Shown: piece by piece, positions 1-8,379 of the stretch | Layout: each line of letters begins with the position of its first letter | How positions within the stretch are numbered: position 1 is the first letter of the stretch | Origin: Mycolicibacterium pulveris | GTDB lineage: Bacteria > Actinomycetota > Actinomycetes > Mycobacteriales > Mycobacteriaceae | Direction of reading: 5' to 3' | Assembly (NCBI RefSeq): GCF_010725725.1 | Contig: NZ_AP022599.1 | Span: forward strand, 868,001 to 932,000 | DNA length: 64,000 nt | Notes under the pieces: model-generated | Database searches by the model: none | What the model was told of the DNA's origin: nothing | Seen by the model: only the letters and a program-made list of their open reading frames with translations | Translations under genes and position numbers: made by a program

Positions 1-663
1 GTTGCTGTTGGCGACCAGCTGGCCGACCTGGTCGGCGCGCTCTGACAGCACCGCACTCGCCTGGTTGGCGTTGGCGAGCAGGCTGCGCAGCGCCGTGTCC
101 CGCTCGGCCAGCGTCTGGGAGAACCGGCCGACACCCTCTACGGCGTTGCGGACGTCCGGCGGCGTGTCCTTGAACGTTTCGGCCAGAGTGGCCAGCGACT
201 CCGAAACTCCTGTGGTGTCGAGGCTTTCGATCGTGGCGGTCAGATCACCCAGGGCATCGGGCAGCTGGTAGGGCGACTGGGTGCGCTCGGCCGGGATGGC
301 GCGGCTGAGCCGTCCCTCACCTCGCGGGGTGATCTCGAGCACCTTGGCGCCCAGCAGGCTCTTGGTTCGGATCTTCGCCTCGGTCTGCTCGCCGAGCCGC
401 ACGCCCGAATCGACCTTGAATTTCACCAGAACCTGTGCACCTTCGAGGTCCACCGACGACACCTCGCCGATGCGGTATCCCGCAACCTGTACGGGCGCAC
501 CCGCTTTCAGGCCACCGGACTCGACGAAGTAGGCGGAGTACTTGTCGGTGCTGTTGAGGAAGGGGAGTTTGTCGTACTGCAGCGCCAGCGCGACGATCGC
601 GACCGTGACGGCGATTCCGATGATGCCGATGATCACCGGGTTGCGTTCCTGGAAGGATCTCAT
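1..663 (-). CDS. mceC: Mce-family protein MceC, C-terminus beyond the window edge
   Basis: Third mce subunit of a lipid-import (Mce) transporter. Reading the minus strand from the ATG at 663 gives an open frame of 221 codons to the window edge. It begins MRSFQERNPVIIGIIGIAV, a short cytoplasmic end and one membrane anchor. The MlaD/Mce domain follows (about residues 40-115), with the family pattern GAPVQVAGYRIGEV and KIRTKSLLGAKVLEI. Next comes a helical region rich in Leu, Ala and Asp/Glu, as expected for the channel-forming part of Mce proteins. The start overlaps the mceB stop by ATGA, so translation is probably coupled. The order yrbEA-yrbEB-mceA-mceB-mceC is the standard mce layout; mceD-F presumably lie to the left. 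The substrate cannot be read from sequence. Confidence 0.9.
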   Translation of the reverse strand, partial: MRSFQERNPVIIGIIGIAVTVAIVALALQYDKLPFLNSTDKYSAYFVESGGLKAGAPVQVAGYRIGEVSSVDLEGAQVLVKFKVDSGVRLGEQTEAKIRTKSLLGAKVLEITPRGEGRLSRAIPAERTQSPYQLPDALGDLTATIESLDTTGVSESLATLAETFKDTPPDVRNAVEGVGRFSQTLAERDTALRSLLANANQASAVLSERADQVGQLVANSN

Positions 664-1688
664 TTCGGCGCACACCGTCCCGTGCTCTGCCCGGCCAACT
701 TGACGTACACCGGTTGACCGCCCTTCCCGTTGACCTTGAGCACCAGGTCGCAGAGGTAGAACGTGAAGAAGTCGCCCATGATGCCCAGCCGGCTGAGCAC
801 CTTGTAGGACTCCGGCAGCGTCTCGAGGTACTCGTCGAACCATTCGTGGTCGGCCGCGATGATGGCAGCGACGCGATCGGTTTGCGCCACGGTCTCGTTG
901 GCCGCGGGCCGGGAGCGCACGAGCAGGTCGGCGAGGGTCGCCGACGCGGCATTGGTGTAGGCGACGGAGTTGGCGATCTCGGTCTTGCGATCCGCCAGCC
1001 CCTTCGTGAGTTCGGACAGCTTGTCGACGGCCTTGGCGAACTGCTCGCTCTCACCGGCGAACGAGCCCGTCACGGCGTTGAGGTTGATGATCACCTGCCC
1101 GATGAGCTCGTCGCGGTCGGCGAGCGTGCTGGTGATCTGCGCGGCCTGGCTCAGGAATGCGCTGACCGTGGCGCCTTCGCCTTGGAACACCGAAATCAAC
1201 TGGGCCGACAGCATGTTAACCTGCTCCGGGTCGAGCGCGCGGAACAGCGGGCGGAAGCCTCCGAGAAGGGTGTCGAGGTCTAGCGCCGGTTCGGTCAGGT
1301 TCGCCGTGATCGTGCCGCGAGGGGGAAGGGGCCTGGTTGCGCCGGTGCCCTCCAGCAGGGCCAGGTACCGGTCACCGATGGGGTTCTCCCACCGGATCGC
1401 GGCCTTCGACGCGTCGGTGAGCTCCACGGTGGGGTCCGTCGAGAACTCCACCACGGCTTGGGAATTCTCGTTGATCGAGATGCCCTTCACCTTGCCGACC
1501 TCCACGCCGGCGATGCGGACGAAGTCGCCGGACTGCAACCCGCTGACATCGGTGAACTCGGCGCGGTAGAGCCGCTCGCTGGAGAACCGGAACTGCGAGA
1601 AGATCGCGAGCAGCCCCGCGGTGCCGAGCAGGCACACGACCACGAAGACGGTGAATCCGATCGCAGCGCGTCGCAGGCTGGTGTTCAC
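660..1688 (-). CDS. mceB: Mce-family protein MceB
   Basis: Subunit of the same Mce transporter, 342 residues, the usual MceB length. One N-terminal membrane anchor (about residues 10-30) is followed by the MlaD domain with GDFVRIAGVEVGKVKG and, later, WENPIGDRYLALLEG. A long helical segment carries the repeated FAKAVDKLSEL-type pattern found in Mce channels. The C-terminus has Cys residues (FYLCDLVLK and TGRCAPK). The gene starts 37 bp after mceA and overlaps mceC by 4 bases, so it belongs to the operon. Assignment to B rather than another letter rests on order and length. Confidence 0.92.
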   Translation of the reverse strand: MNTSLRRAAIGFTVFVVVCLLGTAGLLAIFSQFRFSSERLYRAEFTDVSGLQSGDFVRIAGVEVGKVKGISINENSQAVVEFSTDPTVELTDASKAAIRWENPIGDRYLALLEGTGATRPLPPRGTITANLTEPALDLDTLLGGFRPLFRALDPEQVNMLSAQLISVFQGEGATVSAFLSQAAQITSTLADRDELIGQVIINLNAVTGSFAGESEQFAKAVDKLSELTKGLADRKTEIANSVAYTNAASATLADLLVRSRPAANETVAQTDRVAAIIAADHEWFDEYLETLPESYKVLSRLGIMGDFFTFYLCDLVLKVNGKGGQPVYVKLAGQSTGRCAPK

Positions 1689-1725
1689 GGGTTCGGCTTC
1701 CTAAGCTTTCGGGGGCTTTCGGGGC

Positions 1726-3081
1726 TCACGGCGCAGGCGGCGGGACGGGTGCGGGATCCACGGGCAGCCCGGGATACAGCGGCGTGCCGTCAGCGGCGTA
1801 CCAGGGTGCGCCGTAGGGCGGCCCACCCGGGTACGGGGGCGGCGGGCCGGGCGCCGGGCCGGGCAGGCACTCGCCGACGTGCGGCGGTTCGGGGACGGCG
1901 CGGGTGACGGGGAAGTAATCGGCCGCGCAGGTGCGTCCGATCCCGGGATTCGGCCGCCAGTCCAAGCCGGTGCCGAAACCGGTGTTGGTCACCAGTTGGC
2001 GTACCGGGAAGTTCTTGGCGGCATCGGGCAGCGACCCGCAGCCGGGCTTACCACCGGGTCCGCCCTTGGCGGCCACGATCGGCAGGTTCTCCGGATACCG
2101 GTACAGATCGTCGCCGAACGAGATACCCGCATCGAGGAACACCGTCCGGCCGTCGCCGCCGAACCACTCGTTGCCGGCCTTGTCCAGAAAGACCTTCGCG
2201 CCCTGGATCGTGCAGGTGTATTCCGGGTTGTACTTGAGCAGCAGGCTGGTCGTCGGCTCGAGCACGTTGATGCCGTCGACGATGCTGTCCTTGTGGGGTG
2301 CCAGCAGCTCGGTTCCCCGGTTCGCGAAGCCGGCGGTGCTCAACAGCAACGCATCCAGATGTGCGGCGTGAGCGGTGATTGTGTCCGCCGTGGTGGACGC
2401 CGCGTCGATCGACGACAGGATGTTCGCCGCGGCGGAAGCGTAGGCGTCGCTGAAGGCCCCGAACGAGCGCCAGTCGGCGGCGACGGTGTCCATCCGCGGA
2501 TTGACCGCCTGCAGCACCTGATACGCGTCGGTGGTGGCCCGCCCGATGCGTTCGCCTTGACCGCGCACGCTGTCGGCAACCGCGCTCAGAACGGAGTTCA
2601 GCTTCGCCACGTCGATTTGGTCGAGGAGTCCGACGAGGTTGTCGAATACGGTGTTGACCTCGGTGGTGACGTTGCGTGACCGCAGCACCTCACCGGCCGT
2701 CAACCGCTGTGGGCTCGGGTCCTCGGGATAGATCAGCTCGACGTACTTGGCACCGAATGCGGTGGTGGACTTGATTTCTGCTTCGACGTTCGCGGGAATG
2801 CGGTCGGCTTGCCGCGGGAAGATCTCGAGCTGGAGGCTGGTGGGCTGACCGCCGCCGTCGACCCCGGCGACGCGCCCCACCTCGACGCCGCGCAGTTTGA
2901 CCTTGGCGCCGGATTCCATCACCAAACCGGTGCGCTCGGAGACGAGCGTGACGGCCAGGTAGCGGTTGAAAGTTCCTGCGAACAACGCCATGCACAGCCC
3001 CATCAAGCCGATGATGGCGCCGAACATCGCGATCGCCCACCAGACCGGGTGGATGCGCTGTGCCCGTTCCGCGAGTGTCAT
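1726..3081 (-). CDS. mceA: Mce-family protein MceA
   Basis: First Mce subunit, 451 residues. A membrane anchor at about residues 18-37 is followed by the MlaD domain (about 40-115; GAKVKLRGVEVGRVAG, then TTAFGAKYVELIYP), a helical middle, and a C-terminal domain with the MceA-type motif PENLPIVAAKGGPGGKPGCG. The last 50 residues are extremely rich in Pro, Gly and Tyr, a tail typical of some MceA proteins and probably cell-wall exposed. The start lies 4 bases past the yrbEB stop. The other genes nearby (P450, Rieske, thiolase, FadD) suggest the cargo is a hydrophobic carbon source, which is inference. Confidence 0.93.
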   Translation of the reverse strand: MTLAERAQRIHPVWWAIAMFGAIIGLMGLCMALFAGTFNRYLAVTLVSERTGLVMESGAKVKLRGVEVGRVAGVDGGGQPTSLQLEIFPRQADRIPANVEAEIKSTTAFGAKYVELIYPEDPSPQRLTAGEVLRSRNVTTEVNTVFDNLVGLLDQIDVAKLNSVLSAVADSVRGQGERIGRATTDAYQVLQAVNPRMDTVAADWRSFGAFSDAYASAAANILSSIDAASTTADTITAHAAHLDALLLSTAGFANRGTELLAPHKDSIVDGINVLEPTTSLLLKYNPEYTCTIQGAKVFLDKAGNEWFGGDGRTVFLDAGISFGDDLYRYPENLPIVAAKGGPGGKPGCGSLPDAAKNFPVRQLVTNTGFGTGLDWRPNPGIGRTCAADYFPVTRAVPEPPHVGECLPGPAPGPPPPYPGGPPYGAPWYAADGTPLYPGLPVDPAPVPPPAP

Positions 3082-3085
3082 CGCG

Positions 3086-3940
3086 CTATCCCGCCAAGTG
3101 GAAATTGCCGGACTGACCGTAGATGGCCAGCGAGACGAACAGCACGACGAAGACCGCGGCGATCATGGACGTGCGGACCGCCCGTCCGACGGCCTCCCCC
3201 ACCCCGGCCGGACCACCGGATGCGGTGAACCCGTAGTAGGTGTGCACCAGCATGATCACGACGGCCATCAGCACCGCCTGAAAGAAGGACCAGATGATGT
3301 CGGTCGGGTTCAAGAAGGTGTTGAAGTAGTGGTCGTACACGCCGGAGGACTGCCCGTAGACGACGGTCGTGCCGAATCGGGCCGCCAGAAACGCCGTCGT
3401 CATCGCGACGCAGTACAGCGGCATCACGACGACCACGCCTGCGATCAGGCGATTCGACGCCAGGTAGGCGACCGCCCGCACGCCGATCACCTCGAGCGCG
3501 TCGATCTCCTCGTTGATCCGCATCGCGCCCAACTGCGCGGTCGCCCCCGCGCCGATGGTGGCGGCCAGCGCGATCCCGGCGATCACGGGGGCGATCAGAC
3601 GGACGTTGAAGAAGGCCGAGGCGAATCCCGTCAGCGCTTCGACTCCCACGTTGGCGAACTGGTTGTAGCCCTGGACGGCGACCAGCGCCCCGGTGGACAA
3701 GGTCAGAAATCCGACGATGACAACCGTTCCGCCGATCACCGCCAACGCGCCTGTGCCCAAGCTCATCTGGGCGATCAGCCGCACCGTCTCGCCCTTGTAG
3801 TGCACGATCGCGTCCCTGGTGGACACCAAGGTCTGGAAGTAGAACTGCGCCTGCCTGCCGACGCGGGTGAGCCCGGCCGTGAGGTCGTGGGTGAGCCGGT
3901 GCAGTCGCGGCATCCGCGTGCTGGGGACCGCGGCGGTCAC
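3086..3940 (-). CDS. yrbEB: YrbE/MlaE-type permease, second subunit
   Basis: Integral membrane permease of an Mce import system, 284 residues from a GTG start whose first two residues (VT) overlap the yrbEA stop (GTGA, 3937-3940). A longer reading frame upstream exists but would run through yrbEA, so it was rejected. About five or six hydrophobic segments are visible. The MlaE family signature GAGATAQLGAMRINEEIDAL, where a cytoplasmic EIDAL loop contacts an ATPase, is intact. The ATPase (MceG/Mkl) is not in the window; in mycobacteria one shared ATPase serves several mce loci. Pairs with yrbEA. Confidence 0.93.
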   Translation of the reverse strand: MTAAVPSTRMPRLHRLTHDLTAGLTRVGRQAQFYFQTLVSTRDAIVHYKGETVRLIAQMSLGTGALAVIGGTVVIVGFLTLSTGALVAVQGYNQFANVGVEALTGFASAFFNVRLIAPVIAGIALAATIGAGATAQLGAMRINEEIDALEVIGVRAVAYLASNRLIAGVVVVMPLYCVAMTTAFLAARFGTTVVYGQSSGVYDHYFNTFLNPTDIIWSFFQAVLMAVVIMLVHTYYGFTASGGPAGVGEAVGRAVRTSMIAAVFVVLFVSLAIYGQSGNFHLAG

Positions 3941-4731
3941 AACGTCACCTTCACACCGACGGCGGTCGCGACGATGTTGATCGCGAACAGCGCCACGAAG
4001 GTGAACACGACCGTTTCGTTGACGGCGTTGCCGACGCCCGCGGGCCCGCCGCCCACGGAGACGCCTTTGTAGCAGGCGATCAGTCCGGCCGCCAGCCCGA
4101 ACAGGCTCGACTTGATCAGCGCCACAACGACATCGGGCGCCTTGGTGATGACCGTCAGACCCCCGACGAACGAACCCGGCGTGACGTGCTGAACGAAGAC
4201 CGAGAACGCGAAGCTGCCGACGAGACCGACCAAAATCACCACCGACGACAGCAGGGTCGCCACCACCGTGGCCGCGAGCACGCGCGGCACGACCAGCGCC
4301 TGGATCGGGTTGACGCCCATCACCCGCAACGCGTCGAGTTCCTCGCGAATGGTCCGTGCCCCCAGATCCGCACACATCGCCGTGGCGCCCGCTCCGGAGA
4401 CGACCAGCACCGTGACGACCGGGCCGATCTGCGTCACCGTGCCGTACGCCGCTCCGGTTCCCGAGTAGTCGGCGGCGCCGAACTCGACCAGCAGGATGTT
4501 GAAGGTGAACACCAGCAGCACGGTGAACGGAATGGCCAGCATCAACGTGGGAACCAACGAGACCCGCGCGACGAACCACGACTGCAGGATGAACTCTCGC
4601 CAGGCGAAGGGACGGCGCGGAATCGACACCAGCACGTCGAGCGCCATGGCGAAGAAGCCGCCGACGGCACCGAGCGGCTTACCCGCTTTCGTCGCGCTCA
4701 GCTTCTCCAGCCGAACCCCCAGGCTACTCAT
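3937..4731 (-). CDS. yrbEA: YrbE/MlaE-type permease, first subunit
   Basis: First gene of the mce operon and partner permease of YrbEB. With the ATG at 4731 the protein is 264 residues and begins MSSLGVRLEKLSATKAG. This start matches the family: a short amphipathic end, then GGFFAMALDVL. The frame is open 43 codons further upstream, but that extension is charged, unlike the family, and enters the control region. The MlaE signature ADLGARTIREELDALRVMG is present. The 192 bp between this start and the TetR gene hold a perfect inverted repeat and a copy of the 17-bp motif shared across the block. Confidence 0.92.
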   Translation of the reverse strand: MSSLGVRLEKLSATKAGKPLGAVGGFFAMALDVLVSIPRRPFAWREFILQSWFVARVSLVPTLMLAIPFTVLLVFTFNILLVEFGAADYSGTGAAYGTVTQIGPVVTVLVVSGAGATAMCADLGARTIREELDALRVMGVNPIQALVVPRVLAATVVATLLSSVVILVGLVGSFAFSVFVQHVTPGSFVGGLTVITKAPDVVVALIKSSLFGLAAGLIACYKGVSVGGGPAGVGNAVNETVVFTFVALFAINIVATAVGVKVTL

Positions 4732-4808
4732 CCCCGGTGTCCGACGCGCACTCGCCACCGAGCAAGTGAACTCATAGGCAACCCATCCTGACGTGCGGCG
4801 ATCCCTAG

Positions 4809-4869
4809 CTAAACCTAATGACATGCGGTATTCTCCGCCGGGGTGACAATCTACTAGCAATAGGTTTAG
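4809..4869. promoter_or_regulatory. Probable operator region of the mce operon
   Basis: AT-rich island in GC-rich surroundings, upstream of yrbEA. Two features are seen directly. The first is a perfect 9-bp inverted repeat, CTAAACCTA at 4809-4817 and TAGGTTTAG at 4861-4869. The second is the 17-mer ATCTACTAGCAATAGGT at 4849-4865, which belongs to the motif set also found at 5623, 7323, 7387 and 17652. Binding of the adjacent TetR protein is inferred. Confidence 0.6.
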
Positions 4870-4922
4870 TTGCCAAGCCCGAGTTACTGACCGGTTCCGT
4901 TCGCGCGCAACTCGCGGCGCGG

Positions 4923-5576
4923 TCAGGCCGACGGCTTCTCGGCGCCTCGCGCGTACTCGTCGCAGAAGATCAGGCCGTAGAGGAAACTGCGGATCCTGTT
5001 CGCGAACAGCTCCTTCACCGTGAACTCATTGGCCTCGAGTGCTGCGGTGAGGTTCGGATGCTCCTCGAAGCTCACCGCGGGGAAGAGGGCACCGCGCGTG
5101 CGGGGCTTGCGTACCGCCTCGCTCAACACCGCACCCACGCAGAGCGTTTCGACCCCGTCGAGGATCTGCACGTGCAGGTGCACCGGCACGCCGGAGTCGT
5201 GGAGGTAACGTGCCGCATCCTCGAATCCGGGCACGAGCAGTTCCCGGGGCAGGTGCTTGATGAGGACCGGCGCCGCGTTGCGGTGGCGCAGCACCGATTG
5301 CCGAAAATTCAGCCCGAGGCTGACGAAGTACTCCGGCCAGTCCGGACCCGGCGGGCGCCGCGGCCGGATCACCGACTTGCCGGCGATGTGGCGCGCCACC
5401 GCGATGAGGATGTCGTCCTTGCTTCCGAAGTGGTGGTAGAGCGAGGGCGCCCGCACACCCAGATGCTGCGCGAGTCGGGGCAGGCTGAACGCGTCGAGTC
5501 CCTCTTCGTCGATGATCTCGATCGACGCCTCGACGGCGGCCGTGCGGCTGATCAAGGGCTTTGACGGCCGGGCCAT
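4923..5576 (-). CDS. TetR-family repressor of the mce/catabolic block
   Basis: 217-residue TetR-type regulator. An N-terminal helix-turn-helix at about residues 30-55 (LPRLAQHLGVRAPSLYHHFG) is preceded by the usual first helix; the C-terminal half is the ligand-binding domain, whose ligand is not predictable. It lies between the mce operon and the dehydrogenase gene, all on the minus strand. ATG at 5576 has AGGAAC about 9 bases upstream. The upstream region carries a 17-bp motif copy at 5623-5639, so autoregulation is likely. Because the same motif lies before the mce, dehydrogenase/ferredoxin and SDR-P450 genes, this protein is the best candidate for the block's regulator, though the second TetR (7706) is not excluded. 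Confidence 0.88.
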   Translation of the reverse strand: MARPSKPLISRTAAVEASIEIIDEEGLDAFSLPRLAQHLGVRAPSLYHHFGSKDDILIAVARHIAGKSVIRPRRPPGPDWPEYFVSLGLNFRQSVLRHRNAAPVLIKHLPRELLVPGFEDAARYLHDSGVPVHLHVQILDGVETLCVGAVLSEAVRKPRTRGALFPAVSFEEHPNLTAALEANEFTVKELFANRIRSFLYGLIFCDEYARGAEKPSA

Positions 5577-5622
5577 GTCAGTGAGTTCCTAAACCTCGGG
5601 GCGGCGCACCGCCGGGTGTCTC

Positions 5623-5639
5623 GGCTAGCCAGTATAGGT
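5623..5639. promoter_or_regulatory. 17-bp motif copy upstream of the first TetR gene
   Basis: GGCTAGCCAGTATAGGT. It keeps the conserved CT at positions 3-4 and TAGGT at 13-17 of the motif. A separate half-site-like CCTAAACCT lies closer to the gene at 5589-5597. It probably mediates autoregulation; this is the weakest of the five copies. Confidence 0.45.
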
Positions 5640-5726
5640 AGCGCGGGCGCGAAAAACGGGTCTCGACTGTGCGTTTCGTCGAGTCGTTCGACCTGGAAAG
5701 CGATGATTCCATGTAGCTCACGCAGC

Positions 5727-7289
5727 TCAGTTGCGCGGGGTCCGGCCCAGTCGGCGCCGCCAGTCATGGGCGCCGAGAAGGCGTACCGCCCGCCCCATCA
5801 ACCGGGACCGCCACGGCGCCACCGGGTACCACAGCGGCTCGGACTTCAGAGCGAACCGCTCTTCGACCACGGACTGCTGACGACAGTACTTCAGGACGCC
5901 CGCAGCCCCGCCGAACCGTGTGCCGAGCCCGGAGTTCTTCCAGCCGCCCATCGGAATCGGCATCTGAAAGGTCGCCACCAGCGCATTGTTGACCGACACC
6001 GATCCGGCCTCGATGCGTCGCGAAAGCTGTTCGGCCTTGCGACGATTCCGCGTCCACAAGCTGGAGCTGAGACCGTAGTCGGAGTCGTTGGCCAGCGCGA
6101 CGGCTTCGTTCTCGTCGGCCACGCGCATGATCGCCAGCGTCGGGCCGAAGGTCTCTTCGCGCATGCACCGCATCGAGTGATCGACGTCGACCAGCACCGT
6201 CGGCGCGAAGCCGTTGCCCGGCCTGCGCTGCCCGCCGGTGAGGACCCTGGCTCCCTTGGCGACGGCATCTTTCACATGCTCTTCGACGATGTCGGTCTGG
6301 GCGGGGGTGACCATCGCCCCGATATCGGTGGCGAAGCTTCCCGGTGCGTCCATGCCCTGGCGCAGCGCGGCGACCCGCGAGGTCACCAGCGCGACGAAGT
6401 CGTCATAGACCGGCGCCTCGACGTACACCCGCTCGACTCCCACGCATGCCTGCCCCGCGTTCGTCATCCCGCCCCACACCGCGGCGCCGGCGGCCCTGTC
6501 GAGGTCCGCGTCGGCCAGCACGATCATCGCGTCCTTGCCGCCCAACTCGAGGCTGCACGGGATCAGGCGCTCGGCGCAGCGCACCGCGATGGCCCGGCCG
6601 GTGCGCACCGAGCCGGTGAACATCACCATGTCCACCTGGTCCACCACGGCGGCGCCGGCCTCCTGGTCGCCGTTCACCGCCGCAAGGACCGGGGGCGCGC
6701 CGATGTCCTCCCGCCAGCCACGCACGACCTCGGTCCAGGTCAGCGGCGTCACCTCAGAGGGCTTGGAGACCACGGCCGCACCGGCGACCAACGCCCCCAC
6801 CGCGTCCATCATCGGGCCGGCCAACGGGCCGTTCCACGGCGTGATGAGGCCGACGAGTTGGTGCGGGCGGACCTGCACGCGCAACCGGCGGACCGCGTTC
6901 GCCGCACCGGCGGGCTTGACCTTGCGGTCGGCGAGGAAGCCCTCGGCGTTGGCGGTGAAATAGTTGATGACGTCCAAGGCGACCGACATCTCGAGAGACG
7001 CGTCGGCCCACGACTTTCCGGTCTCCTGCTGCACCAGTTCGAGCAGTCGTCGCTCGTTGTCGAGCAGCCAATCCAGCCAGCGCAGCAGGTGCTCGCTGCG
7101 CCCCCGTGGCCCCAATGCCTCCCACTGCGGCTGAGCGCGACGCAAATCGTCGCAGACCGTGGCGATCTCGTCGGCGCCGAAAGCCGGCACCTCCCCGACT
7201 TCACGTCCGTCCACCGGACACCTGACGGAGAGCACCGGCCGCCCGGAACGTCCGTCCGGTCGTCCCGTCACTGCAGCCGGACCTGACAT
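5727..7289 (-). CDS. Aldehyde dehydrogenase (NAD(P)-dependent superfamily)
   Basis: 520-residue ALDH oxidising an aldehyde to an acid. Catalytic Cys lies in MTNAGQACVGVERVYVE and the general-base Glu in SLELGGKDAMIV; the cofactor region has ITPWNGPLAGPMMDAVG and FTGSVRTGRAIA. The ATG at 7289 was chosen because GAGGGAG lies 8 bases upstream; a longer frame would enter the operator region. A C-terminal extension of about 40 residues (from YPVAPWRSRLMGRAV) is basic and hydrophobic, longer than most ALDHs, and could associate with membrane. Divergent from the ferredoxin gene and upstream of the first TetR gene. The substrate is unknown; a block intermediate is inferred. Confidence 0.88.
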   Translation of the reverse strand: MSGPAAVTGRPDGRSGRPVLSVRCPVDGREVGEVPAFGADEIATVCDDLRRAQPQWEALGPRGRSEHLLRWLDWLLDNERRLLELVQQETGKSWADASLEMSVALDVINYFTANAEGFLADRKVKPAGAANAVRRLRVQVRPHQLVGLITPWNGPLAGPMMDAVGALVAGAAVVSKPSEVTPLTWTEVVRGWREDIGAPPVLAAVNGDQEAGAAVVDQVDMVMFTGSVRTGRAIAVRCAERLIPCSLELGGKDAMIVLADADLDRAAGAAVWGGMTNAGQACVGVERVYVEAPVYDDFVALVTSRVAALRQGMDAPGSFATDIGAMVTPAQTDIVEEHVKDAVAKGARVLTGGQRRPGNGFAPTVLVDVDHSMRCMREETFGPTLAIMRVADENEAVALANDSDYGLSSSLWTRNRRKAEQLSRRIEAGSVSVNNALVATFQMPIPMGGWKNSGLGTRFGGAAGVLKYCRQQSVVEERFALKSEPLWYPVAPWRSRLMGRAVRLLGAHDWRRRLGRTPRN

Positions 7290-7322
7290 CGTGTGACTCC
7301 CTCGGATGATCGGAGGCGATTT

Positions 7323-7403
7323 ACCTAACATCGTAAGTTTTGTCGGCGCCGAAACGCAATGTGACACCGCTATGGACTCGCCTTCAACCTAACGCCTATA
7401 GTT
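7323..7403. promoter_or_regulatory. Divergent operator with two motif copies
   Basis: Between the dehydrogenase (minus) and ferredoxin (plus) starts lie ACCTAACATCGTAAGTT at 7323-7339 and ACCTAACGCCTATAGTT at 7387-7403. Both are reverse-oriented copies of the 17-bp motif. The second is followed by TTTAGGT, so ACCTAA at 7387 and TTAGGT at 7404-7409 also form a wider inverted repeat. One regulator could control both directions. Confidence 0.6.
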
Positions 7404-7407
7404 TTAG

Positions 7408-7635
<228 letters not shown>

Positions 7636-7654
7636 GCGCATCCTTCGTTTACAA

Positions 7655-7678
7655 CTGACAAATGACGTATGATGTCAG
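7655..7678. promoter_or_regulatory. 24-bp palindrome before the second TetR gene
   Basis: CTGACA-N12-TGTCAG, perfect 6-bp arms with a near-symmetrical ACGT-containing centre, ending 27 bases before the TetR start. Size and place fit a TetR autoregulatory operator. It differs from the 17-bp motif of the block. Confidence 0.55.
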
Positions 7679-7705
7679 CATTGGCTCGGTGATCAAGGGA
7701 GGCGA

Positions 7706-8323
7706 ATGCCTCGACGCAGAGACGGCTCCGGTCTCAGCAAGGACGTCGACGAGGCGCGCGAGCAGATTCTGGCCGCCGCGGAAGCGGTCATTTTGCGCTA
7801 CGGCATCCCCAAGACCACGATGGACGACATCGGCAAAGAGGCCGGTGTATCGCGGCCGACGGTCTATCGCTACTTCGGCGATCGGGACGCGCTGGTCGCT
7901 GCCCTCATCGAGCGACGCGCACGCATGCTCTTCGAGCGGGCACGAAAATTCATCTTGAGCCATGACACGTTCGCCGAGCAGTTGGTGGAGGGCCTGGTCT
8001 ACCTCGTGGATCGCGGCCGGAAGGACCCGATCGTGCGCATCCTGGTCAGCCCGGAGCACATGGGCATGACCACCCCCATCGTCGGCGGAACGAACCTGGC
8101 CACGAACCTCACGGCGGAGATGTGGGAGCCGATCTTTCGCCGCGCGATGGAACGCGGTGAGATCCGCGACGACTTCGATCTGGGGGCCGTCGCGGAGTGG
8201 CTCGCGCTGGTGCAGTACATGATGGTGGGACGGCTGGATTTCGCCCGTTCGAAAGACCCCGATCACCGCGACATGCTGCGCACGTTCGTGCTGCCGGCGT
8301 TTCTTTCGTCCGAGGCCGGCTGA
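7706..8323 (+). CDS. TetR-family regulator
   Basis: 205-residue TetR-type protein. The helix-turn-helix is at about residues 38-62 (MDDIGKEAGVSRPTVYRYFG). ATG at 7706 follows AAGGGAGG by four bases. It stands between the ferredoxin and the second aldehyde dehydrogenase on the same strand, with 70 and 56 bp gaps, so it may be cotranscribed with both. A 24-bp palindrome sits just upstream and is probably its own operator. The effector is unknown. Confidence 0.88.
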   Translation: MPRRRDGSGLSKDVDEAREQILAAAEAVILRYGIPKTTMDDIGKEAGVSRPTVYRYFGDRDALVAALIERRARMLFERARKFILSHDTFAEQLVEGLVYLVDRGRKDPIVRILVSPEHMGMTTPIVGGTNLATNLTAEMWEPIFRRAMERGEIRDDFDLGAVAEWLALVQYMMVGRLDFARSKDPDHRDMLRTFVLPAFLSSEAG

Positions 8324-8379
8324 GCACAGCGCCGACCCTTGCCGCACTGCCGATTCCCCACCTCGAAGGAGCATCCCGG

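Noticed and set aside
5552..5767. Small 71-codon frame between the first TetR and the dehydrogenase
   Set aside because: Overlaps the TetR start and control region; no recognisable protein or start signal.
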